Below are positions 32,257-41,163 of a stretch of DNA of 45,657 bases, in pieces; the stretch's first letter is position 1, and the number at the start of each line of letters is the position of its first letter. The notes under the pieces are model-generated. The model ran no database searches, was not told the origin of the DNA, and was given only the letters and a program-made list of their open reading frames with translations. Position numbers and translations under genes: made by a program. This stretch comes from Streptomyces sp. NK08204 (lineage in GTDB: Bacteria; Actinomycetota; Actinomycetes; Streptomycetales; Streptomycetaceae): NCBI RefSeq assembly GCF_020400585.1, contig NZ_JAINVF010000039.1:1-45657 (forward strand), written 5' to 3'.

Positions 32257-34231
32257 GGGTGAATCCTCGTCCGGTGGGGGCGTCGGGTCCGCCTGTGGCC
32301 GGCCCGGCCTCGTCGTCGCGGGCGAGGGCGGCTCGGGCGATGGCGTCGGAGTCCGTGAGCGTCACCGAGTTGACGCCGGGCCGGATGCCCGCGGCCGTCA
32401 CCCAGTGCACCGACTCGGTCGGCACGCCGAAGGCGAAGCGGCGCGGATGCGGCCGGCCCTGCGCGTCGAGCAGATGGAACGGCCGCTCGGTGACGGCCAG
32501 TCCGTCGGTCTCGTGCGCGCCGCCGGAACGGGTGCGGATGCGGTAGGCGGTGCACTGCCCGGTGGCCAGCAGATGGCTCAGCAGCGGGTCCTGCGTGCGG
32601 CGCAGGGTGATCTCGGGCAGGCGCGCCTCGACCAGCGCCTCCACCCGGACCTCGGAACCCGGCACGAGCGGCGAGCGGACGGAGTATCCGCCGGCACCGG
32701 CCTCGACGCGCAGGTCCGGCCCGACGACGTGAAGCACACCGGCCTCGATCAGGGCGGTCATCTCCTCGACTCGGCGCGCCGGCGGGCCGATCGACAGGAA
32801 CGCGTTGAGCGGGGTGTACCAGCCGTCCAGGTCGGTGCGGTACGAGTCGCCGTGCAGGCCGCCGTGGTCGACGGCGAGACGGATCTCGTTGCGCAGGTCC
32901 CGCAGGACGTCGAGGGCCGCCTTGCGCGGGCCGCTGACGTTGCCCGCGCCGGCCTCCTCGACGTCGTCGCGCAGGTAGTCGAGGAGCCAGGTGGTGAAGT
33001 CCTGGGGGCTGAGGAACTCCCGGTCCTGGTAGGGGCGGGCGAGCAGCTCCCAGTCCCAGCGGTACTTCTCGCCGATGCCGTACGAGTCGAGAACGGCGAC
33101 CTTGTCCTCGTCCCCCGGTCCGGCCGCCAGGAAGTCCTCGTAGAGCTGCTGTGCCCTGCCGATGTGTCCGCGTGAGGTGAACAGCGTCCGGTAGTAGACG
33201 CCCTCGACCTCGCGGGCGATCAGCGGCCACAGGTGTTCCTTGAAGTCGAGCCCGGCGTGCCCGTGTTCGCGGCGCAGTTCGGCGATACGCTCGGCGGTGA
33301 GCACCAGCGGCTCGTGACGGCCGTGCGGGCCCTTCTCGTTCTCGCCGCGGGCCTGGTAGGGGATGCCGCGCCGGGACCCGGCGTAGAGCTGCGGTTCCCG
33401 GCCGGAGGGGCGGTAGACGAGCTCGCCGTAGAGCGTCTCGAACGAGCCGCCGCGGCCGACGGTGAGCTGGGCCATGTAGTCGAAGAAGTTCAGCCCGAGC
33501 CCGCGCAGCAGCACCTTCGTGCCCGGGGCCAGCACCTCGAGGTCGACGTCGGCCGGGTTGGCCGGCCCGATGTAGGTCAGGCCCGCTTCCTGGGCCCGGG
33601 AGGCGAACTCCTGCTCGGCGGCGTCCGCGCGGGCCGGCAGGTGGCCCTGGCACAGGATCACCGCGTCCAGGTCCTCCAGCACGGTTCCGTCGGCGAGCCG
33701 CACCCGCTGGCGGGAGCCGTTCCGCGCGTCCTTGCCGTCGCCCGGGACGTCGTCCAGGGACACGGCGAGCGAGGCGTGCGTGGTGACCCTCAGCCCGGAC
33801 GGCGCGCCTTCGACGATGCGCTGGTAGGCCCACCGCAGGTAGTGGCCGTAGAAGGCGCGGGTCGGGTAGGTGTCGGGTCCCAGCGCGCGGGCCTCGTCCA
33901 GGACGTGTGCCGGATGGTCGTCTCCCCACTCGCCCGCGACGAGGGCCACGGACCACTCGTGCAGGCTCGGCCCCGGCTCCAGGGGACCCCGCAGGTCCAC
34001 GCTGGCATCGGTGAACACGGAGATCTGGCCGGCGACGGTGTTCATGAGCAGGTGACGGGACTGGTCGGTGCGCCACACCTTGCCGGGTCCCGGCGGGTAG
34101 GGGTCGACCACATGGACGTGGACGGAGCGGCCCTCGGGCTGCGAGCGCGCGTTGGCACACAGTCGTTCGACCACCGAGAGCCCTCGCGGACCGGCGCCTA
34201 TCACGCACACCGTGTGATGTTTTGTCGTCAT
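32246..34231 (-). CDS. creE: CreE-like flavin-dependent L-aspartate N-oxygenase
   Basis: The 661-residue protein begins with a dinucleotide-binding motif VCVIGAGPRGLSVVERL. It follows the large FAD/NAD(P)-binding family of CreE and FzmM (HVVDPYPPGPGKVWR, LLMNTVAGQISVFTD, VILCQGHLP, GLGLNFFDYMAQLTVGRGG). CreE oxidises the amino group of aspartate in three steps to nitrosuccinate with NADPH and O2. The adjoining lyase completes nitrous acid formation. Start ATG 34231 follows AGAGGA. The open frame further upstream is not needed. The gene lies 91 bases behind nphT7. Confidence 0.87.
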   Translation of the reverse strand: MTTKHHTVCVIGAGPRGLSVVERLCANARSQPEGRSVHVHVVDPYPPGPGKVWRTDQSRHLLMNTVAGQISVFTDASVDLRGPLEPGPSLHEWSVALVAGEWGDDHPAHVLDEARALGPDTYPTRAFYGHYLRWAYQRIVEGAPSGLRVTTHASLAVSLDDVPGDGKDARNGSRQRVRLADGTVLEDLDAVILCQGHLPARADAAEQEFASRAQEAGLTYIGPANPADVDLEVLAPGTKVLLRGLGLNFFDYMAQLTVGRGGSFETLYGELVYRPSGREPQLYAGSRRGIPYQARGENEKGPHGRHEPLVLTAERIAELRREHGHAGLDFKEHLWPLIAREVEGVYYRTLFTSRGHIGRAQQLYEDFLAAGPGDEDKVAVLDSYGIGEKYRWDWELLARPYQDREFLSPQDFTTWLLDYLRDDVEEAGAGNVSGPRKAALDVLRDLRNEIRLAVDHGGLHGDSYRTDLDGWYTPLNAFLSIGPPARRVEEMTALIEAGVLHVVGPDLRVEAGAGGYSVRSPLVPGSEVRVEALVEARLPEITLRRTQDPLLSHLLATGQCTAYRIRTRSGGAHETDGLAVTERPFHLLDAQGRPHPRRFAFGVPTESVHWVTAAGIRPGVNSVTLTDSDAIARAALARDDEAGPATGGPDAPTGRGFTHAH

Positions 34232-34322
34232 GATTCCTCTTTCTGCCGATATCGGGCAATGGAAGGAGGGCCGTGCGGGTGCGGCGGGAGTCCGGTGGGA
34301 CGGCGGCGGATAAGCAGTGGTC

Positions 34323-35294
34323 TCACCACTCGACCAGGGCGAAGCCCGCCGCCATGCCTCCGCCGAAGCCCGCAAGGAGGATCAGATCCCCTCGGGTGAA
34401 GGCGCCCGCGCGGGCGGCTTCGTCCAAGGTGATCGGGATGGAGGCGGCCCCGGTATTGCCGTAGTGGGTCAGCGAGAGGTGCATGGTGGCCCGGGACAGG
34501 GCCATTTCGGCGAAGACGGTGTCGAGCATGACGCCGTTGGCCTGGTGCGGCACGAAGTGCCTGATGTCGTCGGGGACAACACCGGCCTCGTGGAGGAACT
34601 GCTTGGTCAGCCCCGGCAGGTGGTCCTCGACGAAGGCGCGCACGGCCCGGCCGTCCATGGTGAAGTACTGCCGGCCGGCCGCCAGGGCCGCCGGGTCGCA
34701 GGGCATTCTGCTGCCGCCGGCCGGCACCTCGATCAGGCCCGACAGTTCACCGAAGGTGTGCACGTCGATGTGCCGTACGCGCGAGCCGCCACGGCCGAGG
34801 ACCATCGCACCGGCACCGTCGCCGAACAGGACGACGGTCCTGCGGTCGGCCGGGTCCAGGATGCGCGAGTACACGTCGGCGCCGATGACCAGCGCGTGGC
34901 CGCCGCGCCGGGCGAGGACGCCCTCGACCGCGGTGAGCGCGAACACCTCGCCGGAGCAGACGGCGTTGACGTCGAACGCCGCCGCGTCCACCGCGCCGAG
35001 CAGGTGCTGCACGTAGGCGGCGGTGGGCGGCTGGGGCCGGTCCGGCGTGGACGTGGCGACCACGATCACGGACAACTGGTCGGCGGTGATGCCGGCCGAC
35101 TCCAGGGCAGCTCGTCCCGCCGCCGCGGCCAGGTCCGACGTGGCCTGCTCGGGGGCGGCCCAGCGCCGTTCCCGGATGGCGGTCTTGCGGATGACCCAGG
35201 CGTCGTCGACCTGTGCTCCGGCGCCGACTTCGTCGTTGGAGACGACCCGGTCCGGCACATAGGCACCCGTACCGAGGATTCCGAATTCGGTCAT
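34323..35294 (-). CDS. nphT7: Acetoacetyl-CoA synthase NphT7 (KAS III-like)
   Basis: The 323-residue protein is close to NphT7 of Streptomyces CL190, which condenses acetyl-CoA and malonyl-CoA to acetoacetyl-CoA, an irreversible entry to mevalonate. Conserved are FDVNAVCSGEVFAL (catalytic Cys113), HFVPHQANGVMLD (His), YGNTGAASIPIT (Asn) and the closing LLAGFGGGMAAGFALVEW. TSTPDRPQPPTAAYVQH is shared almost word for word with the CL190 enzyme. It is separated from mvaS by 372 bases with paired hairpins, so its expression may be adjusted relative to the genes upstream. Confidence 0.95.
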   Translation of the reverse strand: MTEFGILGTGAYVPDRVVSNDEVGAGAQVDDAWVIRKTAIRERRWAAPEQATSDLAAAAGRAALESAGITADQLSVIVVATSTPDRPQPPTAAYVQHLLGAVDAAAFDVNAVCSGEVFALTAVEGVLARRGGHALVIGADVYSRILDPADRRTVVLFGDGAGAMVLGRGGSRVRHIDVHTFGELSGLIEVPAGGSRMPCDPAALAAGRQYFTMDGRAVRAFVEDHLPGLTKQFLHEAGVVPDDIRHFVPHQANGVMLDTVFAEMALSRATMHLSLTHYGNTGAASIPITLDEAARAGAFTRGDLILLAGFGGGMAAGFALVEW

Positions 35295-35381
35295 GCGCCT
35301 GCCTCCCCCCTCACTCAGATGATCTTGACACAGTGCGATCGGCCGCGGCTGCGCGGGGCCGTCGTCGGCAAGAAGCCGAAC

Positions 35382-35435
35382 CGGGCCCCGGCATGCGGCC
35401 GGGGCCCGCGAGCCGGCAGGGCGCTGCCTGCCGGC
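35382..35435. repeat. Two consecutive strong hairpins in the mvaS-nphT7 gap
   Basis: CGGGCCCCGGC/GCCGGGGCCCG (35382-35408, loop ATGCG) is followed three bases later by GCCGGCAGG/CCTGCCGGC (35412-35435). They lie in the only long gap (35295-35666) of the mevalonate-creD operon. They could be an intra-operon attenuator, an mRNA-stabilising element or a terminator, with a new start for nphT7. No gene is seen in the gap. Confidence 0.55.
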
Positions 35436-35666
35436 TGTGCTGTCGGTGTTCCGTGTGCTGTCTGTGTGATCCGGGCCGGCCGGGCTGATGGTGGTTGCCG
35501 GCGGGCTCGCGGATGACGGTGTTCGTCCGGTCGGTGCCGATGAGGGTGATCGGCACCACCTGTGCGACCAGGGTGGGGCGCATCGAGGGAAGTGACGGAA
35601 CGGATCGGTGAAAGTCCGGCGTGCCCGTGGGTTGCGGACGGTACGGCGAGCGGGCCCCGACGGACC

Positions 35667-36842
35667 TCAGCGGGTCTCGTAGATGCGCTTGTGTCCGCGC
35701 AGGGCCGCCAGCCGGAAGGCTCCGGTGGTCTCGGCCGGGGTGGGGTGGTCGCCGCCGTCGGCCGGGAAGGACCGCTCGTGCAGCTCGCGGTAGCGGGCGT
35801 AGTCGACGGCCTTGCGCCGGTCGATCGCCTCGCGGTGCGCTTCGGTGCGCAGGTGCTCCCGGTAGCCGGGTACGACGGTGCCGGCGAAGAACTCGGCGAC
35901 GCTGCCGGAGCCGTAGCTGAGGAAGGCGACGGCCTTGCCGGTCAGGTCGTCCGCCTGGTCGAGCAGGGCGGCGAGGCCCAGGTAGACCGAGGCGGTGTAG
36001 CTGTTGCCGATGACGGTGTTGTAGGCCGTCGTCAGGCCGAGGTCGCGGGTGACCCTGTCGTCGTCGGTGTCGTGCCCGGTGACGTTCAGCAGGTGCCGGT
36101 GGGCCTTGTAGGCCATCTTCGTGAACGGCTGGTGGTAGCAGAACGCGGCGAAGTCGTCGAGCGGGCGCCCGCCCTGCTCGGTGTAGTCCTTCCAGCTGCC
36201 CTCCACCGCCTGGAGGTAGGCGGTGATGGACTCCTGCCCGTCGACCAGGGCGGCGTCACGGTAGTTGGGCCGCCAGAAGTCCATGACGTCGGCGGTGAAC
36301 ACGCCCGAGGGCTCCTCGATGCGCACCAGCGCGGGGTCGGCGCTGACCAGCATGGCCACGGCGGCCGCGCCCTGGGTGGCCTCGCCCGGGCTGTCGAGCT
36401 CGTACTTGGAGACGTCGCTGGCGATCACGAGGACCCGCTGCGCGGGGTCGCGGTGCACGAGGCCGATGGCGAACTGCAGGGCCGCGGTCGCTCCGTAGCA
36501 GGCCTGCTTGAGTTCGACGACCCGGGTGGCCGAGGGCAGCCCGAGCAGCGAGTGGACGTAGACACCGGCCGCCTTCGCCTGGTCGATCGACGACTCCGTC
36601 GCGAAGACGACCGTACGGATCCCGTCGCTGCCGTGCCGGGCGATGATGGGCGCGGCGGCGGCTGCGCCCAGGGTCACGATGTCCTCGTCGGCGGCGGGCA
36701 CGCTCATGGACAACTGTCCGATGCCCTTGTGGTACTTGCCGATGTCCGTGCCGTTGTACTCCGCGAGTGCCGTGTGCGGCAGGACGAACTCCGTGGTGGC
36801 GAAGGACAGATCGTGAATTCCTATGGCGGAAGCGTTGGCCAT
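35667..36842 (-). CDS. mvaS: HMG-CoA synthase
   Basis: The 391-residue enzyme joins acetoacetyl-CoA and acetyl-CoA to HMG-CoA. It shows VVFATESSIDQAKAAGVYVHSLLGL, VELKQACYGATAALQFA (catalytic Cys), FAAFCYHQPFTKMAYKAH (His) and VIGNSYTASVYLGLAAL. It is very similar to the CL190 enzyme. I chose ATG 36842, 4 bases past the mvaA stop; GTG 36854 is an alternative that would overlap mvaA. Part of the mevalonate operon. Confidence 0.95.
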   Translation of the reverse strand: MANASAIGIHDLSFATTEFVLPHTALAEYNGTDIGKYHKGIGQLSMSVPAADEDIVTLGAAAAAPIIARHGSDGIRTVVFATESSIDQAKAAGVYVHSLLGLPSATRVVELKQACYGATAALQFAIGLVHRDPAQRVLVIASDVSKYELDSPGEATQGAAAVAMLVSADPALVRIEEPSGVFTADVMDFWRPNYRDAALVDGQESITAYLQAVEGSWKDYTEQGGRPLDDFAAFCYHQPFTKMAYKAHRHLLNVTGHDTDDDRVTRDLGLTTAYNTVIGNSYTASVYLGLAALLDQADDLTGKAVAFLSYGSGSVAEFFAGTVVPGYREHLRTEAHREAIDRRKAVDYARYRELHERSFPADGGDHPTPAETTGAFRLAALRGHKRIYETR

Positions 36843-36846
36843 TTGT

Positions 36847-37908
36847 TTAAACACCGACCTTTGCTGTCTGGTTGTCGCGTTCCAGCTGGACGTGTGCGCG
36901 CATCAGTTCGCCCGGGTTCGTCTGGGCCGCGAGCAGGGAGAGTTCGCCGCACAGCACCGTCGCCGCCGCGATGACGGCAAGCCGGCGGGCGTTCTCGCCG
37001 GGTTCGCGTTCCTCCCGGCAGCCGAGCCGGGCGAGGTTGGTCTCCACGAAGGCGAGCCCCTTGCCGTTGCCGACCGTGCCCATGATCAGGTTGGGCAGGG
37101 TGCAGGCGAAGTAGAGGTCGCCGTCGCGGTCCTCGGCCATGACGACGCCCTGGGAGCCCTCGACGATGTTGGCCGCGTCCTGGCCGGTGGCCAGGTAGAA
37201 CCCGAGCAGCATGTTCGCGAAATGGGCGTTCGCCGAGCGGATGCCGCCGGCGAGCAGCGTGCCGAGCATGTTCTTGCGGATGTTCAGCTCGACGATCTTG
37301 GCGGCCGTGGTGTGCAGGACGTCCTCGACCACGGTGCGCGGGACGAGCAGTTCCGTGACGACGTTCTTGCCGCGGCCGAGGATGCCGTTGATCGCGGTCG
37401 CCTTCTTGTCCGTGCAGTAGTTGCCGGAGATCGATCCGTAGGAGATGCCCGGGATCGTCTCCAGCAGGTGCTTGAGGAGCACGTCGGAGGCGAGGGTGGC
37501 CATGTTGTGGCCGGAGGCGTCGCCGGTCCTGAACTCGAACCGGATGAACAGCAGGTTGGCGTTGATCTCGTGGTGGATCCTGATCAGCTCGGCGAAGCGG
37601 CTGCAGGTGCGCACCACTTCCTGCAGTTCGCTCATGCGCGCCTCGATGGTCCGCGCGGCCGTCAGCGCGGTCTGCGCGTCCACCGCCTCGACCAGCACCG
37701 AGCGGGTCATCCGCTCGTCCACGAGGGTGGCGACGATGCCCTTCTCGGCCAGCATGGAGACCTTCGCGCCACGGCCCACGGAGGGCCATAGCGGGGACTC
37801 GTAGGTGGCGAGCGGGACCTGGGTCTCGGTGGTGGCGACGTTCCCCGAGATGCGCAGGGGTCCCACCCAGCGCATCGGAACCCCGGCGATCGCGTGTGCC
37901 TCAGTCAT
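36847..37908 (-). CDS. mvaA: HMG-CoA reductase
   Basis: The 353-residue enzyme reduces HMG-CoA to mevalonate with NADPH. It is the catalytic domain only, without a membrane anchor, as in CL190. Motifs are DERMTRSVLVEA, RTGDASGHNMATLA (dinucleotide loop), SGNYCTDKKATAING (catalytic Lys), GIRSANAHFANMLLG and GTVGNGKGLAFVETNL. Its ATG overlaps the fni stop (ATGA at 37905-37908). The first reduction step commits carbon to the pathway. Confidence 0.96.
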   Translation of the reverse strand: MTEAHAIAGVPMRWVGPLRISGNVATTETQVPLATYESPLWPSVGRGAKVSMLAEKGIVATLVDERMTRSVLVEAVDAQTALTAARTIEARMSELQEVVRTCSRFAELIRIHHEINANLLFIRFEFRTGDASGHNMATLASDVLLKHLLETIPGISYGSISGNYCTDKKATAINGILGRGKNVVTELLVPRTVVEDVLHTTAAKIVELNIRKNMLGTLLAGGIRSANAHFANMLLGFYLATGQDAANIVEGSQGVVMAEDRDGDLYFACTLPNLIMGTVGNGKGLAFVETNLARLGCREEREPGENARRLAVIAAATVLCGELSLLAAQTNPGELMRAHVQLERDNQTAKVGV

Positions 37909-38996
37909 CGTGTGCTTCCCGTCGTGTCGTGGGGGGCGGCCAGGCTGCTGGAGCGTCGGGCCAGCGGCCGTGTGTCGATGCCCCGGTCGGTGCAGAAGTC
38001 GCGCAGGTCGCCGTGGATCAGCAGATCGCAGCGCGTCAGGTCGGCAGGGGTGTGCGCGCCGAGCATGGTCTGCAGCGCGGCGAGCTGGTCGAGCCAGGCC
38101 GACAGCAGCGCGATCAGCGCGTCGACACCGCCGTCCATCAGCGTGCGCAGGAACTTGCCGGACGCGCCGACGCCAGAGGCGCCGAGCGCCAGGGCGCGGG
38201 CGACGTCGAGCGGGTTGCGTACGCCGCCGGAGGCGAGGACGGGGATGCCGGCGCCCTGTGCGTCCAGCAGGCAGGCGGCGGTGGACTGGCCCCAGTTGTG
38301 GAGGTAGCCGTAGTCGGCGATCTCCCGCCGGCCGTTCTCGATGCGGGCGAAGTCCGTGCCGCCCCGGCCGCCGAGGTCGGCCACCTTCACGCCCAGCTTC
38401 TGCAGCAGCAGAACCGTTTCCCGGCTGAGTCCGTTGCCGACCTCCTTGACGATCACGGGGACGTCGACGGAGGCGGCGATCTTCTCGATCTGCGGGACCC
38501 ACGACGAGAACGACCGGTCGCCCTCCGGCATCGGCGTTTCCTGCGCGGTGTTGATGTGGATCTGCAGGGCGTCGGCCTTCACCAGGTCGATGGCCCGCTG
38601 CGCCTTGTCCACGGAGGCCGTCGCGTTGACGTTGGCCATGACGAACCCGTCCGGGTTCTTCTCGCGCAGCACGCTGAACGTGCCGGCGCAGGAGGGGTCC
38701 TTGAAGTACGCACTCATGGAGCCCGACGCGATGGGTACGCCGGTCTCGCGGGCGGCGATGGCCAGGTCCCGGTTGATGATGCCGGTCTTCTCGCTGCCGC
38801 CGGTCATCGCGTTGATGTACAGCGGCACCTGCCAGGTGATGCCGGCGAACGTCGTGGCCAGGGACACGTCCTCGCGGTCGATGCCGGCCAGGGCGTGGTG
38901 GACGAACGACACCTCGTCGAACTGGTTGCGTCCGGTGTGCTCCCGGTGCTGTTCGACGGCGAGCCGGACGTGGTCGTCCTTGCGTTGTGCGATCAT
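37905..38996 (-). CDS. fni: Type 2 isopentenyl-diphosphate isomerase (FMN/NAD(P)H)
   Basis: The 363-residue flavoprotein interconverts IPP and DMAPP. Visible are RKDDHVRLAVEQ at the start, PLYINAMTGGSEKT, IASGSMSAYF, HINTAQETPMPEGDRSF (with the conserved Gln/Glu of the active site), VPVIVKEVGNGL, VADLGGRGGTDFARIE and IPVLASGGVRNPLD (FMN phosphate site). It overlaps both neighbours by ATGA. The type 2 enzyme was first described from this locus type in Streptomyces CL190. Confidence 0.96.
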   Translation of the reverse strand: MIAQRKDDHVRLAVEQHREHTGRNQFDEVSFVHHALAGIDREDVSLATTFAGITWQVPLYINAMTGGSEKTGIINRDLAIAARETGVPIASGSMSAYFKDPSCAGTFSVLREKNPDGFVMANVNATASVDKAQRAIDLVKADALQIHINTAQETPMPEGDRSFSSWVPQIEKIAASVDVPVIVKEVGNGLSRETVLLLQKLGVKVADLGGRGGTDFARIENGRREIADYGYLHNWGQSTAACLLDAQGAGIPVLASGGVRNPLDVARALALGASGVGASGKFLRTLMDGGVDALIALLSAWLDQLAALQTMLGAHTPADLTRCDLLIHGDLRDFCTDRGIDTRPLARRSSSLAAPHDTTGSTR

Positions 38997-40114
38997 TCCT
39001 CGTTCCCTTCCGCAGCGGGCCCGATCGGCAGGGGCAGCACCCCGTCCGCGGCCCACCGTTCCCGCAGGTGAGCGATGTCTCGTGACGCGTCGGCGTCGAG
39101 CAGGGCGATCCCGCAGTCGCCGCCGCCCGCCCCGGAGGGCTTGGCCGCGCCACCGACGGCTTCGGCCGCGTCGCACAGCGCCGTCAGCCTGGTCGTGAAG
39201 ATTCCCAGGCCCACCTCGTGATCCAGTCGAGCCAGCTCCCGCCGGGCCCGCCGGATCTGGTCCAGCAGGCTTGCGCGGTCTCCTTGCTCGAGTGCGGCTT
39301 CGGCGGCGCGTACGCAGTCGGTGGTGGTCCGGACGAACCTTCGGTGGGACTCGCTGCCCCGCCAGGCCCGCCGCCGGTCCAGGTCGGAGACGAGGGCCGC
39401 GGTGGAGGCGGGGTTCCCGGTCCAGCCGACCTCCAGTGCGAGGCCCTGGGGCGCCGGCAGCCGGCGTACCGCGAAGCCCGGCCAGGGTGTGCGCAGCGCC
39501 TCCTCGACGCCCTTGGTGCGGGCGAGGTCGAGCACGGCGGGCCGGTCGGGCGCCTGGTAGGTGATCCAGCCGCCCCAGGTGCTGGCGGCGAGATCGCCGC
39601 CGGAGGCCCTGGGTTCGAGCGCGGTCGTGGCGAGCATGGCCAGGCGGTAGCGCTCCTCCAGCGAGAGCCGCAGGCCCGCGAAGGCGGCGACGGCCGCGAC
39701 GGTCGCCACGGTCACCGCACCGCTCGAACCGAGGCCGTACTTCCTGCCGTCGTCGTGCAGGCCGCTTTCGACCGAGAGGCTGAACGCCGGTACGGGAAGG
39801 CGGCGTTCGGTCAGCAGCCGGGCCACCGTCTCGATCGCCGACACCACGTGGGCCAGGCGGATGCGCGCATCCTGCTCGTCGTCGGTGCCGCAGGGGCTGA
39901 GCCTGCCTTCCTGCCACTGCCAGCGCACACCGCGCGGGCCGAGGTCGGAGGAGATCTCCACGTCCGCCTCGGCGGTGCCGGACACGGTGACGGTGATGTA
40001 CCGGTCGACGGCGACCAGGATCGCCGGGTTGCCGGGGTCCACCACCGCGTACTCGCCCGCGACGAACAGTTTGCCCGGCGCCCGCCGGACCACCGTGTGC
40101 TGACGGGTCATCAT
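38993..40114 (-). CDS. mvaK2: Phosphomevalonate kinase
   Basis: The 373-residue GHMP kinase converts phosphomevalonate to diphosphomevalonate. It has RRAPGKLFVAGEYAVVDPGNPA at the N-terminus, the ATP-binding YGLGSSGAVTVA motif, ASGGDLAASTWGGWI and a third motif KPSGAGGGDCGIAL near the C-terminus. Start ATG 40114 overlaps the mvaD stop; a second ATG follows directly (40111). Operon position and order agree with the CL190 locus. Confidence 0.95.
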   Translation of the reverse strand: MMTRQHTVVRRAPGKLFVAGEYAVVDPGNPAILVAVDRYITVTVSGTAEADVEISSDLGPRGVRWQWQEGRLSPCGTDDEQDARIRLAHVVSAIETVARLLTERRLPVPAFSLSVESGLHDDGRKYGLGSSGAVTVATVAAVAAFAGLRLSLEERYRLAMLATTALEPRASGGDLAASTWGGWITYQAPDRPAVLDLARTKGVEEALRTPWPGFAVRRLPAPQGLALEVGWTGNPASTAALVSDLDRRRAWRGSESHRRFVRTTTDCVRAAEAALEQGDRASLLDQIRRARRELARLDHEVGLGIFTTRLTALCDAAEAVGGAAKPSGAGGGDCGIALLDADASRDIAHLRERWAADGVLPLPIGPAAEGNEE

Positions 40115-41163
40115 CCGCCCTCGGGCAGCAGCCGGGCGCCCGGCCCCGGCCCGGCGATGTGCACCTGGCCGTCTCCGACGGCACCGCGCAGGGCCTCGGC
40201 GACCCGCTCGGCGTCCGCACGGCGGCACAGCACCTTCACGTTCGGCCCGGCGTCCATGGTCGCGTAGGCCAGGACGCCGTCCTGCCGGAGCTGCAGCACG
40301 CTGTCGAGCACGGTGATCGTGGGCGCCGACAGGTAGCGCACCGCCGGGCGCGCCGCCAGCATCGTCGCGTGCATGCCCAGCGCGTTGCGCTCGGCGATCT
40401 CGCCGACCGCTTCGAGGTCGCCGCGCAGCAGCGCCGCGCGCATCTCGGCCAGGTCGTCCTTGCTGGAGACGGCCCACGGCTCGTACAGCGGCGACGTCTG
40501 AACGGTGCGCCGCATGGCGGCCCGGCTGGAGACGGCCTTGGGGCCGGCGTTGACGACCGCGATGACGAGTGCGGGGTCCAGGTCGGCCGCGGGCACCGGC
40601 TCGGCGTAGGAGCTGAGGTCGGCCTCCTCCTCGGTGCCGGTGGTCAGACCCGCGTGCCACATCACGAAGCCGCCGAAGAGCGACCGGGACGCCGACCCGG
40701 ATCCGCGCCGGGCCAGACGGGAGAGCGCGGTGGCGTCGAGGTCGAGCCCGTACGCGGCGGCGCCGGCGACGGCGAGAGCGGCGAACCCGCTCGCGGAGGA
40801 GGCGAGGCCCGCCCCGGTGGGGACGGTGTTCTCGCTGTCCACGACGGCCCGCCCGGCGTGCCCGGCCCGTTCGCGCACCAGGTCCAGGAAGGCGACGACG
40901 CGGCGCAGCGCCTCGCCCTCGGCGGGCCGGCCGTTGAGGGTGACCCGGTCGTGCTCCGCCTCGGGGTCGAGGCGGACGCCGGTGGTCGTCCGGAAGACGT
41001 CCAGCGTCATCGACAGACTGTCGGTCCGCGGCAGGAAGAGCTTCTCGTCGCGCTTGCCCCAGTACTTGATCAGCGCGATGTTCGGGTGCGCGACGGCGGT
41101 GGCGCCGTGCGCGGTGTCCGCCTCCTGCGCGCGCACCAGCGTGGTCCGGTGTTCAGTGTGCAT
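40111..41163 (-). CDS. mvaD: Diphosphomevalonate decarboxylase
   Basis: The 350-residue GHMP enzyme makes IPP by ATP-driven decarboxylation. Motifs are AVAHPNIALIKYWGKRDE, LPRTDSLSMTLD, TVPTGAGLASSASGFAALA (ATP loop), RRGSGSASRSLFGGFVMW, NAGPKAVSSRAAM and ATMDAGPNVKVLC (catalytic Asp). I chose ATG 41163, which overlaps mvaK1 by 11 bases; a TTG at 41172 is possible. It is very like the CL190 protein. Confidence 0.95.
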   Translation of the reverse strand: MHTEHRTTLVRAQEADTAHGATAVAHPNIALIKYWGKRDEKLFLPRTDSLSMTLDVFRTTTGVRLDPEAEHDRVTLNGRPAEGEALRRVVAFLDLVRERAGHAGRAVVDSENTVPTGAGLASSASGFAALAVAGAAAYGLDLDATALSRLARRGSGSASRSLFGGFVMWHAGLTTGTEEEADLSSYAEPVPAADLDPALVIAVVNAGPKAVSSRAAMRRTVQTSPLYEPWAVSSKDDLAEMRAALLRGDLEAVGEIAERNALGMHATMLAARPAVRYLSAPTITVLDSVLQLRQDGVLAYATMDAGPNVKVLCRRADAERVAEALRGAVGDGQVHIAGPGPGARLLPEGG

